A stretch of 15,378 nt of DNA from Desulfobacterales bacterium (lineage in GTDB: Bacteria; Desulfobacterota; Desulfobacteria; Desulfobacterales; UBA2174_A). The position numbers were made by a program, and so were the translations under genes. The stretch lies in NCBI GenBank assembly GCA_025454075.1, contig JALOPD010000068.1:1-15378 (forward strand), written 5' to 3'. Shown here piece after piece: positions 8,088 through 14,156 of the stretch. Below the pieces are notes generated by a model. It was not told the origin of the DNA. It did not search any database and worked only from the letters and a program-made list of their open reading frames with translations. Position 1 is the first letter of the stretch; each line of letters opens with the position of its first letter.

Positions 8088-8660
8088 ATGACCCCGACCA
8101 TCTACCCGGTGATCCTGCCGGTCCCGCCGGAGGCCCGGAGCCTGCCCCCCAGGCAACGGGTCCAATTCCTCAGCCGCCACGCCCGCGAGGCCTTGCAGCG
8201 GTCCGCCGAGCGAATGGAGGTCGAACTGGGCCCGCTCGAGAAAGATCCCCGCGGCGCTCCCCTGCCCTTCAAAGGAAACTTCTGGTCCTTGACCCACAAA
8301 CCGGAATATGTCGGCGGGGTGGTCGCCCCGGCGCTCGTCGGTCTCGACCTGGAGCAGGTGCGCCCCTGCTCAACGGCGCTGTTCCGCAAAACGGCTTCCG
8401 AGGAGGAGTGGGCATTGGCCGCCGACGAGGATCGCCTGCGGGCGTTCTTCCGATACTGGACGGCCAAGGAGGCCGTTCTGAAAACCGGCGGCGAGGGGAT
8501 CAGAGACCTGTCCCGCTGCCGGATCGCCCGAGTGGAAAGCGATTCGCGGCTGATGGTTGACTACGCCGGCCGGGTCTGGCCGGTCGATCAGTTTTTCTTC
8601 GACGGCCACGTGGCGTCGGTGGCGAACAGCGGGTTCCACGTGGACTGGCGGCTGCCCTGA
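8088..8660 (+). CDS. 4'-phosphopantetheinyl transferase superfamily protein
   Basis: Enzymes of this family move the phosphopantetheine arm of CoA onto a serine of an acyl or peptidyl carrier protein. The 190 residues contain the Sfp-type signatures. FWSLTHKPEYVGGVVA (65-80) matches the substrate-binding histidine region. GLDLEQVRP (85-93) supplies the metal-binding Asp87 and Glu89. FFRYWTAKEAVLKTGGEGI (120-138) supplies Glu128 and the KEA motif. The C-terminal half is shorter than in Sfp itself. The ATG at 8088 is preferred although the frame is open upstream; the translation before it is low-complexity and comes from the repeat at 8038-8069. A TTG overlapping the previous stop (8013) is a less likely start. 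No carrier-protein gene is nearby, so the partner is unknown. Confidence 0.85.
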   Translation: MTPTIYPVILPVPPEARSLPPRQRVQFLSRHAREALQRSAERMEVELGPLEKDPRGAPLPFKGNFWSLTHKPEYVGGVVAPALVGLDLEQVRPCSTALFRKTASEEEWALAADEDRLRAFFRYWTAKEAVLKTGGEGIRDLSRCRIARVESDSRLMVDYAGRVWPVDQFFFDGHVASVANSGFHVDWRLP

Positions 8661-8683
8661 TGGACACGACGAATCCGATCCAA

Positions 8684-8766
8684 GGGTTCACGGTTCATGG
8701 TTGGAGGAAAAGGAGGAGGGCAGGGTTCGGGGCTCAGCTCTCCATGACCGTCGAACCGTGAATCCC
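8684..8766. repeat. Imperfect inverted repeat with 7-bp periodic arms
   Basis: The left arm is three heptamers: GGTTCAC (8685-8691), GGTTCAT (8692-8698), GGTTGGA (8699-8705). The right arm around 8747-8766 reads ACCGTCGAACCGTGAATCCC. TTCACGGTTC (8687-8696) is the exact complement of 8753-8762, and one bulged base extends the match to GGG/CCC. The 56-base interior is purine-rich on the left. It occupies the 249-bp gap before the adaptor gene and contains no supported ORF. Confidence 0.7.
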
Positions 8767-8863
8767 GGCACCCGATGCGCGGACCCATGGCCGGCCGCCC
8801 ACGCGCCGGCACTTGTTGGTTTGTCAACTATCCAGAGAGGTATTATTTTTACAAATTATGTCC

Positions 8864-8891
8864 AACCGTCGAACCGGGAACCGCGGAACCC
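8864..8891. repeat. AACCG direct repeats at 7-8-bp spacing
   Basis: Three AACCG units start at 8864, 8872 and 8879, and a fourth, related AACCC unit at 8887. The segment ACCGTCGAACCG (8865-8876) is an exact direct copy of 8747-8758 in the inverted repeat upstream. The array ends just before the Shine-Dalgarno of the adaptor gene. Confidence 0.65.
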
Positions 8892-8898
8892 TGCTGGT

Positions 8899-8904
8899 GG
8901 GGAG
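8899..8904 (+). promoter_or_regulatory. Ribosome-binding site fixing the adaptor start
   Basis: GGGGAG lies five bases before the ATG at 8910. The frame is open upstream to an ATG at 8775, but that extension is not transporter-like and crosses the repeats, so 8910 is the better start. Confidence 0.7.
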
Positions 8905-8909
8905 CACAC

Positions 8910-10283
8910 ATGAATCGAAAGGTCAAACAGATCGTCACGGGAATCGTATTGCTGGCAGCGCTCGGAGGCGCCGCCGCCTGGTATCTGCAGCGCGGCAACG
9001 GGCAGGCCGCTGCCTATCGCACGGCGCCGTTGAAGCGCGGCGACCTGCTGGTGTCGATCAGCGCCACCGGCACGATGGTGCCGGAAGAGGTGATCGATGT
9101 GGGCGCGCAGGTCGCCGGGCAGATCCTTTCCTTTGGGAAGGACGCCCACGGCAAAACCGTCGACTACGGATCGGTGGTGGAGGCCGGTACGGTGCTGGCC
9201 AGGATCGACGATTCCCTCTACGCGGCGGAAGCCGCTCAGGCCGAGGCTCAGGTGCAGGCCGGCCGGGCGGCCGTGCAGCGCGCCGAAGCGGACCTGGAGC
9301 AGCTCAAATCCAAGCTCCAGCAGGCCGACCGCGATTGGCGGCGCGCCAAAAAGCTGGGGCCCTCGGAAGCCTTGGCGCAGGCCACCTACGATGCCTATCA
9401 GTCGGCGTATGAAACGGCAGTGGCCAACCTGGCCGTGGGCCGGGCGGCGATCCTGCAGGCCCGGGCCGGCCTGTCCCAGTCGGAGGCCGTCCTGCGCCGG
9501 GCCAAACGCAACCTGGGCTACTGCACCATCGCTTCGCCGGTCAAGGGCGTGATCATCGACCGCCGGGTGAATATCGGTCAGACCGTTGTCGCCAGCCTGA
9601 ACGCTCCCAGCCTTTTTCTGATCGCCAAGGACCTGCGCCGCATGCAGGTGTGGGTGGCGGTGAACGAGGCGGACATCGGCAAAATCAGACCCGGCCTGCC
9701 GGTGACGTTTACCGTGGACGCCTTCCCCGGCGAATTATTCCGGGGCGAGGTCGGCAAGGTGCGGCTGAATGCGTCCATGACGCAGAACGTCGTCACCTAT
9801 ACGGTCGAGGTGATCGCCGACAACGCGGACGGCCGCCTGCTGCCTTATCTGACGGCCAACGTCAAGTTCGAGCTGGACCGGCTGAGCGACGTCCTGCTGG
9901 CGCCGAACGCCGCGGTACGGTTCAAACCGACCGTAGAGCAGGTCGCCGCCGCTTATCGCCACCTGGTGCCCGGATCGGCCGCCGACAAAGAGTCAACCAA
10001 GGGCGGTCAAAGGCCGGGGACAGAAACGCCCGCCGCACCCGAGGAGGGCTCGGGACGGGCGGTCCTTTGGGTGATTGAGAACGACGGCTTGAGGCCCCTA
10101 TCCGTCCAGGTGGGCCGCAGCGACGGCGCCCGGGTCGAAGTGGCGGGCGAGCAGCTGGCCGAGGGTTTGTTGGTGGTGGTCGGCGTGGAGCCGGCGGCCG
10201 GAGCCGGTGCCGGAACGAGCAACCCCTTTGCGCCCAGCTTCTCACGCGGCGGCGGGAGCGCCGGAGGCGGAAGGCCCCGGTAG
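8910..10283 (+). CDS. MacA-type periplasmic adaptor (membrane fusion protein)
   Basis: This is the adaptor subunit of a tripartite efflux pump, linking the inner-membrane ABC transporter to an outer-membrane channel. The 457-residue protein has an N-terminal membrane anchor or signal segment (7-26, QIVTGIVLLAALGGAAAWYL) after a basic start. It follows with the first lipoyl half (TGTMVPEEVIDVGAQVAGQI, 53-72) and an alpha-hairpin of about 100 residues rich in Ala, Gln and Glu (about 105-205). The second lipoyl half is YCTIASPVKGVIIDRRVNIG (204-223), and the beta-barrel domain holds VWVAVNEADIGKIRPG. The membrane-proximal domain ends in a Gly/Ser-rich tail. The ATPase gene starts four bases after the stop. 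The substrate is not visible. MacA-like placement rests on the neighbouring MacB-type genes. Confidence 0.93.
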   Translation: MNRKVKQIVTGIVLLAALGGAAAWYLQRGNGQAAAYRTAPLKRGDLLVSISATGTMVPEEVIDVGAQVAGQILSFGKDAHGKTVDYGSVVEAGTVLARIDDSLYAAEAAQAEAQVQAGRAAVQRAEADLEQLKSKLQQADRDWRRAKKLGPSEALAQATYDAYQSAYETAVANLAVGRAAILQARAGLSQSEAVLRRAKRNLGYCTIASPVKGVIIDRRVNIGQTVVASLNAPSLFLIAKDLRRMQVWVAVNEADIGKIRPGLPVTFTVDAFPGELFRGEVGKVRLNASMTQNVVTYTVEVIADNADGRLLPYLTANVKFELDRLSDVLLAPNAAVRFKPTVEQVAAAYRHLVPGSAADKESTKGGQRPGTETPAAPEEGSGRAVLWVIENDGLRPLSVQVGRSDGARVEVAGEQLAEGLLVVVGVEPAAGAGAGTSNPFAPSFSRGGGSAGGGRPR

Positions 10284-10287
10284 AACG

Positions 10288-11025
10288 ATGGACTTGATCG
10301 AGCTGCGCAACATCCAAAAGACCTACCGGATGGGCGACATCGTCGTCCCGGTTCTCAGGGGCGTTTCGCTGACCATCGCCCGCGGTGAGATGGTCGCCCT
10401 GATGGGGGCGTCCGGGTCGGGCAAAAGCACCTTAATGAACATCTTAGGGTGCCTGGACCGGCCGACCTCCGGCGAATACTGGCTCGAGGGGGAGGAGACT
10501 TCCCGGCTGTCGGCCGACCAGCGCGCCCTGTTGCGCAACCACAAGTTCGGCTTCGTTTTCCAGAATTTCAACCTGCTGCCGCGCACGAGCGCCCTGGCGA
10601 ACGTGGCCATGCCGCTTTCCTATACCGCCGGGCACCTCTCCGAGAGCCAGGCCCGCCGAAGGGCCAAAGAAACGCTCGAGCGGCTCGGCCTCGGCGAGCG
10701 GCTGCACCACGACCCGTCGCAGCTCTCCGGCGGGCAGCAGCAGCGGGTGGCCATCGCCCGTGCGCTCGTCAACAACCCACCGCTGATCTTCGCCGACGAG
10801 CCTACGGGCAACCTCGACTCGCACACCACTGCGGAAGTGCTGCGCCTTTTCCAGGAGCTCAACCGGCAAAACGGCATCACCATCATCATCGTGACCCACG
10901 ACGCCCACGTGGCCCAATCGGCCCGGCGGATCATCTGCATCCATGACGGGCAAATCGTGGACGGTGCGCAGTGCGTTCCGGCCGAGGCCGCCCCGGAATC
11001 CGCCGTCCCTGGAGGTGCTCCATGA
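10288..11025 (+). CDS. MacB/LolD-type ABC transporter ATP-binding protein
   Basis: This is the cytoplasmic ATPase of a type VII (MacB-like) ABC transporter. These work by mechanotransmission, driving periplasmic or outer-membrane export rather than moving substrate through the membrane. The 245 residues contain Walker A GASGSGKST (40-48), the Q-loop VFQNFNLLP (Gln92), the signature LSGGQQQR (146-153), Walker B LIFADEPTGNLD (166-177, Glu171) and the H-loop VTHD (His204). The family feature GCLDRPTSG follows Walker A. The ATG at 10288 is chosen because homologous sequence begins MDLIELRNIQKTY; the open frame upstream only reads through the adaptor's Gly-rich tail. The stop overlaps the permease start as ATGA (11022-11025), giving tight translational coupling. 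Confidence 0.95.
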   Translation: MDLIELRNIQKTYRMGDIVVPVLRGVSLTIARGEMVALMGASGSGKSTLMNILGCLDRPTSGEYWLEGEETSRLSADQRALLRNHKFGFVFQNFNLLPRTSALANVAMPLSYTAGHLSESQARRRAKETLERLGLGERLHHDPSQLSGGQQQRVAIARALVNNPPLIFADEPTGNLDSHTTAEVLRLFQELNRQNGITIIIVTHDAHVAQSARRIICIHDGQIVDGAQCVPAEAAPESAVPGGAP

Positions 11026-12389
11026 AAATCCATCGCACGGTTTACACCGCCCTGACCGCCTTGAAACGCAACCCGATGCGGGCCCTGCTGACGACGCTCG
11101 GCATCGTCATCGGCGTGGGCGCGGTCATCGCCATGATGGAAATCGGCAACGGGTCCTCGACGGCCATCCGCAAAACCATATCCACCATGGGCGCCAACGT
11201 CCTGTTGATCGTTCCCGGCACCGCCGCGAGCGGCGGGGTGAGCTTCGGCGCCGGCTCCGTGACGACGCTCACCCCCGAGGACGGCGACGCCGTTCGGCGC
11301 GAGAGCTCGGCCGTGCGCAACGTCGCGCCGATCGTGCGGGCCCGGACCCAGGTGGTGTACGGCAACCGCAACTGGGTGCCGCAGCAGATGATCGGAACGA
11401 CGCCGGCATTTCTTGACATCCGGGATTGGAGCAGCTTGGCCGCCGGCGACGTCTTCACGGAGCGCGACGTCCTGAACGCCAACAAGGTCTGCCTCCTCGG
11501 ACAGACCCTGGTGCGGGAGCTCTTTCAAGGGGAGCCTCCGATCGGCAAGGAAATCCGCGTGAAGAACGTCTCCTTTCAAGTGGTGGGCGTGCTCGCCGCC
11601 AAGGGCGCCAACATGATGGGCTCCGACCAGGACGACATCCTGTTGACCCCCTGGACCACCTTGAAATACCGAGTGACGGGCTCGACGCTCGCGAACCCCA
11701 ATCAGAGCGCCGCCGGCACCACCGCGAGCTCCGTGAACACGCTGAACAAAATCTATCCCGGCCAGGCGGACCTCTACCCGAAGCCCTCGGAGGCCCAGCA
11801 GGCGAATACCCCCGTGCCGGTGCGTTTCGCCAACGTCGATCAGCTGCTGGCCGCCGCGCGCAGCTCCGAGGAGATCCCGGCGGCCATTCAGCAGATCACC
11901 GAAGTGCTGCGCGAGCGCCACCGCATCCGCCCCGGCGAGCCGGACGACTTCACCATCCGCGACATGACCGAGATGACCAACACCTTGACCTCGACCACGC
12001 GCCTGATGACGAACCTGCTGCTGTGCGTGGCCATGATATCGCTCGTCGTGGGCGGGGTCGGGATCATGAACATCATGTTGGTCTCGGTCACCGAGCGCAC
12101 GCGCGAGATCGGGCTGCGCATGGCGGTCGGCGCGCGGGGGCGGGACATCCTGCGGCAGTTCCTGGTGGAGGCCGTGGTCCTCTGCCTGGTGGGCGGCGGC
12201 GCCGGGATCCTGCTGGGGCACGGCGGGTCGCGCCTCGTGGAGCTGCTGCTGCGCTGGCCGGTGGAAACCTCGCCGGCGGCCATCGCCGCCGCGGTCCTGG
12301 TATCGGCCGGCGTCGGGATCATCTTCGGATTCTACCCGGCCTGGAAGGCGTCGCGACTGGACCCGATCGACGCGCTTCGCTACGAATGA
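11022..12389 (+). CDS. MacB-type ABC transporter permease (FtsX-fold)
   Basis: This is the membrane subunit that partners the preceding ATPase. In E. coli MacB the two are fused; here they are separate chains, as in the YknYZ type. The 455 residues show one N-terminal membrane helix (about 20-38, within RALLTTLGIVIGVGAVIAMM), a large periplasmic domain, and three C-terminal helices (about 328-355, 377-402, 418-440). The FtsX signature is GGVGIMNIMLVSVTERTREI (344-363), followed by GLRMAVGA and the ending PAWKASRLDPIDALRYE. Residues about 220-269 form a Pro/Gln/Asn-rich segment not found in E. coli MacB. The start at 11022 has GGAGGTG at 11011-11017 and the ATGA overlap. Confidence 0.94.
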   Translation: MKIHRTVYTALTALKRNPMRALLTTLGIVIGVGAVIAMMEIGNGSSTAIRKTISTMGANVLLIVPGTAASGGVSFGAGSVTTLTPEDGDAVRRESSAVRNVAPIVRARTQVVYGNRNWVPQQMIGTTPAFLDIRDWSSLAAGDVFTERDVLNANKVCLLGQTLVRELFQGEPPIGKEIRVKNVSFQVVGVLAAKGANMMGSDQDDILLTPWTTLKYRVTGSTLANPNQSAAGTTASSVNTLNKIYPGQADLYPKPSEAQQANTPVPVRFANVDQLLAAARSSEEIPAAIQQITEVLRERHRIRPGEPDDFTIRDMTEMTNTLTSTTRLMTNLLLCVAMISLVVGGVGIMNIMLVSVTERTREIGLRMAVGARGRDILRQFLVEAVVLCLVGGGAGILLGHGGSRLVELLLRWPVETSPAAIAAAVLVSAGVGIIFGFYPAWKASRLDPIDALRYE

Positions 12390-12394
12390 CGACG

Positions 12395-12525
12395 TTATTA
12401 ACGGTCTCATAATTGTCTTTACGTTGTCATTCCGGCATGCGTTCAGCCGGAATCCAGTGAATTCAACTCGTGCTGGATGCCGGATCACGTCCGGCATGAC
12501 GGTACTATTTCGAGACGATTAATAA
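12395..12525. repeat. Imperfect terminal inverted repeat enclosing a palindromic element
   Basis: TTATTAACGGTCTC (12395-12408) and GAGACGATTAATAA (12512-12525) are inverted copies, with 12 of 14 positions matching. They bracket the cloverleaf element at 12426-12500. The 131-bp unit lies between the permease and outer-membrane channel genes. It resembles a very small non-autonomous element, but I see no target-site duplication and no coding capacity. It may equally be a regulatory or mRNA-processing structure within the efflux operon. Confidence 0.6.
12426..12500. repeat. 75-bp cloverleaf-capable palindromic repeat
   Basis: Four perfect stems abut with no unpaired base between them. GTCAT (12426-12430) pairs with ATGAC (12496-12500), and TCCGGC (12431-12436) with GCCGGA (12446-12451). 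ATCCAG (12452-12457) pairs with CTGGAT (12473-12478), and GCCGGA (12479-12484) with TCCGGC (12490-12495). The two outer side arms are also complementary to each other, so a single long hairpin is an alternative. The wording GTCATTCCGGC...CCGGAATCCAG resembles dispersed palindromic repeats I associate with several proteobacterial genomes. It is not a tRNA: the arm lengths and sequence are wrong. Confidence 0.8.
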
Positions 12526-12561
12526 GCAAAACCGCAGCGGATGCATTTCCAACGGCTCCGC

Positions 12562-12568
12562 GAGGAGG
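12562..12568 (+). promoter_or_regulatory. Ribosome-binding site supporting a GTG start
   Basis: GAGGAGG lies six bases before the GTG at 12575. The ATG at 12587 is 18 bases away, so the GTG is the likely start of the outer-membrane channel gene. Confidence 0.7.
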
Positions 12569-12574
12569 CTCAAC

Positions 12575-14080
12575 GTGGCTTCAGCGATGCTTTCACGGTT
12601 TCTAAAGCGGCGTCACCGGGTCGGTTGCTGGCTGACGGCCGGTGTTTGCCTCACTCTATGCTACGGCTGCATGGTTGGCCCGAACTACCACCCGCCGCAG
12701 GCCGCGGTTCCCGACCGCTGGGCGGGGCCCACCACCGACCCCGCGGCCGTGGCACCCGGCATCGACCTGGCGCAATGGTGGACGGTCTTCGACGACCCGA
12801 CCCTGACCTCGCTCGAAGAACGCGCCGTCCGGTCCAACCTGGACTTGAAACAGGCCGAGGCCCGCATCCGGCAGGCGCGCGCGGCCCGGGGGATCGCCGT
12901 CGGCGCGCTCGGCCCCACGGTGGACGGCACGGGCGCCGTGCAGCGCAGCCGGACACCGGGCCGGAATTCCAACTGGACGGACGGGCAAACCCGCGGGGTG
13001 GTCTCCAACTTCTATGACGCCGGCTTCGACGCCGGCTGGGAGCTGGATATCTTCGGCGGCATCCGGCGCGGCATCGAGGCCGCCGACGCCGACCTGCTGT
13101 CCGCCGTCGAGAATCGCCGGGACGTGCTGGTGACGCTGACGGCCGAGGTGGCGCGCAATTACATCGAACTGCGCGCCTTTCAGCAGCGGATCGAGATCGC
13201 GCGGCAGAACCTGGCGACGCAGGAGCACAGCGCCCGGCTGACCCGCCTGAGGTTCGAGGGCGGGTTCGCGAGCGGACTGGACGTCGCCAACGCCAACGCC
13301 CAGGTGGCGACCACGACCTCCCAGATCCCCTTTCTGGAATCGGCGGCCCAACAGTCCATCTATGCCCTCGGCATCCTGCTGGGCCGGGCGCCGGCCGAGC
13401 TGCTCCCCGAGCTGGCACCCGCATCCCCCATCCCGGCCGCACCGCCCGCGGCGCCGGCCGGCGTGCCTTCGGATCTGCTGCGCCGGCGGCCGGACATCCG
13501 CCAGGCCGAGGCCGATATTCATGCGGCCACGGCGCGCATCGGCGTCGTGACGGCCGATCTCTTCCCCAGGTTCACGATCACCGGCTCGGCGGGGGTGCGA
13601 TCCGGCGATTTCAGCTCATGGCTGAGCTGGGCCCAGCGGTTCTATTCCTTCGGCCCTTCGGCGAGCTGGCGGGTGTTCGACACGGGCCGCACACGCGCGG
13701 CGATTGAGCAGCAGGAGGCCTTGCAGGAGCAGGCGCTGATTGCCTACCAGCAGACCTTGCTCCGTGCGCTCCAGGAGGTCGAAAACGCCCTGATCGCCTC
13801 CGCCAAGGAGCAGGAACGCCGCGAGTCGCTCGCCACCGCCGTCGCCGCCAACCGCAAAGCCGTCAGCCTGTCGAAAACGCTTTACACCGAGGGGCAGACG
13901 GACTTCCTCAGCGTGCTCGACGCGCAGCGGTCTCTGTTTGTGACCGAGGAGGCGCTGGCCCTGAGCAACAGCGCCGTCTCCACCGACCTGGTGGCTCTGT
14001 ACAAGGCCCTGGGAGGCGGTTGGGACGAGGCGCCGGAAAACGGGCAGGGTTTTTCGGCCGCAACTGAAGAGTTCAGGTGA
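12575..14080 (+). CDS. NodT/TolC-family outer-membrane efflux protein
   Basis: This is the outer-membrane channel of a tripartite pump. Trimers form a beta-barrel in the outer membrane and a long alpha-helical tunnel in the periplasm. The 501 residues start with a basic stretch and a hydrophobic export segment (about 16-31), followed by Cys32 and the NodT-type MVGPNYHPP. Two repeated efflux domains follow: one around DLAQWWTVFDDPTLTSLEER through the WELDIFGGIRRGIEAADADL segment, and one around SDLLRRRPDIRQAEADIHAA and DLFPRFTITGSAG to LYKALGGGW. The first includes the usual NYIELRAFQQRIEIARQNL helix. The lipobox is weak (LCYGC, with Cys rather than Leu/Ala at -3), so lipidation is uncertain. 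The gene follows the permease after 185 bases and probably completes the same exporter. Confidence 0.94.
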   Translation: MASAMLSRFLKRRHRVGCWLTAGVCLTLCYGCMVGPNYHPPQAAVPDRWAGPTTDPAAVAPGIDLAQWWTVFDDPTLTSLEERAVRSNLDLKQAEARIRQARAARGIAVGALGPTVDGTGAVQRSRTPGRNSNWTDGQTRGVVSNFYDAGFDAGWELDIFGGIRRGIEAADADLLSAVENRRDVLVTLTAEVARNYIELRAFQQRIEIARQNLATQEHSARLTRLRFEGGFASGLDVANANAQVATTTSQIPFLESAAQQSIYALGILLGRAPAELLPELAPASPIPAAPPAAPAGVPSDLLRRRPDIRQAEADIHAATARIGVVTADLFPRFTITGSAGVRSGDFSSWLSWAQRFYSFGPSASWRVFDTGRTRAAIEQQEALQEQALIAYQQTLLRALQEVENALIASAKEQERRESLATAVAANRKAVSLSKTLYTEGQTDFLSVLDAQRSLFVTEEALALSNSAVSTDLVALYKALGGGWDEAPENGQGFSAATEEFR

Positions 14081-14113
14081 TGGGCCCCCTGTCCCTTAAA
14101 TGGAAATTAAAGA

Positions 14114-14135
14114 CGGGGCCGCATCAGCGGCCCCG
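14114..14135. terminator. Strong hairpin terminator between convergent genes
   Basis: CGGGGCCGC (14114-14122) and GCGGCCCCG (14127-14135) form a perfect 9-bp stem with loop ATCA. On the - strand it is followed by TCTTTAATTT, a fair U-tract, so it should end the channel gene transcript. On the + strand it is followed by CTTCATT, a poorer tract, and could still end the efflux operon. GGCCCC at 14083-14088 could compete for the left arm. Confidence 0.8.
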
Positions 14136-14156
14136 CTTCATTAGGCTGTGCGGCTT

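Noticed and set aside
8821..8846. Candidate promoter for the efflux operon (TTGTCA and TATTAT)
   Set aside because: Both hexamers are good (five of six each) but only 14 bases separate them, too short for a normal sigma70 promoter. The AT-rich stretch may still hold a promoter of another kind.
8775..8909. N-terminal extension of the adaptor to the ATG at 8775
   Set aside because: The added 45 residues are not signal-like and run through the AT-rich stretch and the AACCG repeat. The ATG at 8910 has a Shine-Dalgarno and directly precedes a basic start plus membrane anchor.
10620..12497. 625-codon open frame on the - strand opposite the permease
   Set aside because: The + strand frame has clear FtsX/MacB motifs and start signals. 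The - strand translation is low-complexity and without recognisable domains.
12426..12500. tRNA-like reading of the cloverleaf
   Set aside because: The four-arm fold is tempting, but the acceptor stem is 5 bp, the central loop has 15 bases, there is no T-loop GTTC motif or plausible anticodon loop, and two arms are inverted copies of each other.
14083..14120. Antiterminator-like pairing of GGCCCC (14083-14088) with the terminator left arm
   Set aside because: It is downstream of the last + strand gene, where a read-through switch would have no gene to control in this direction. Probably chance in G/C-rich sequence.
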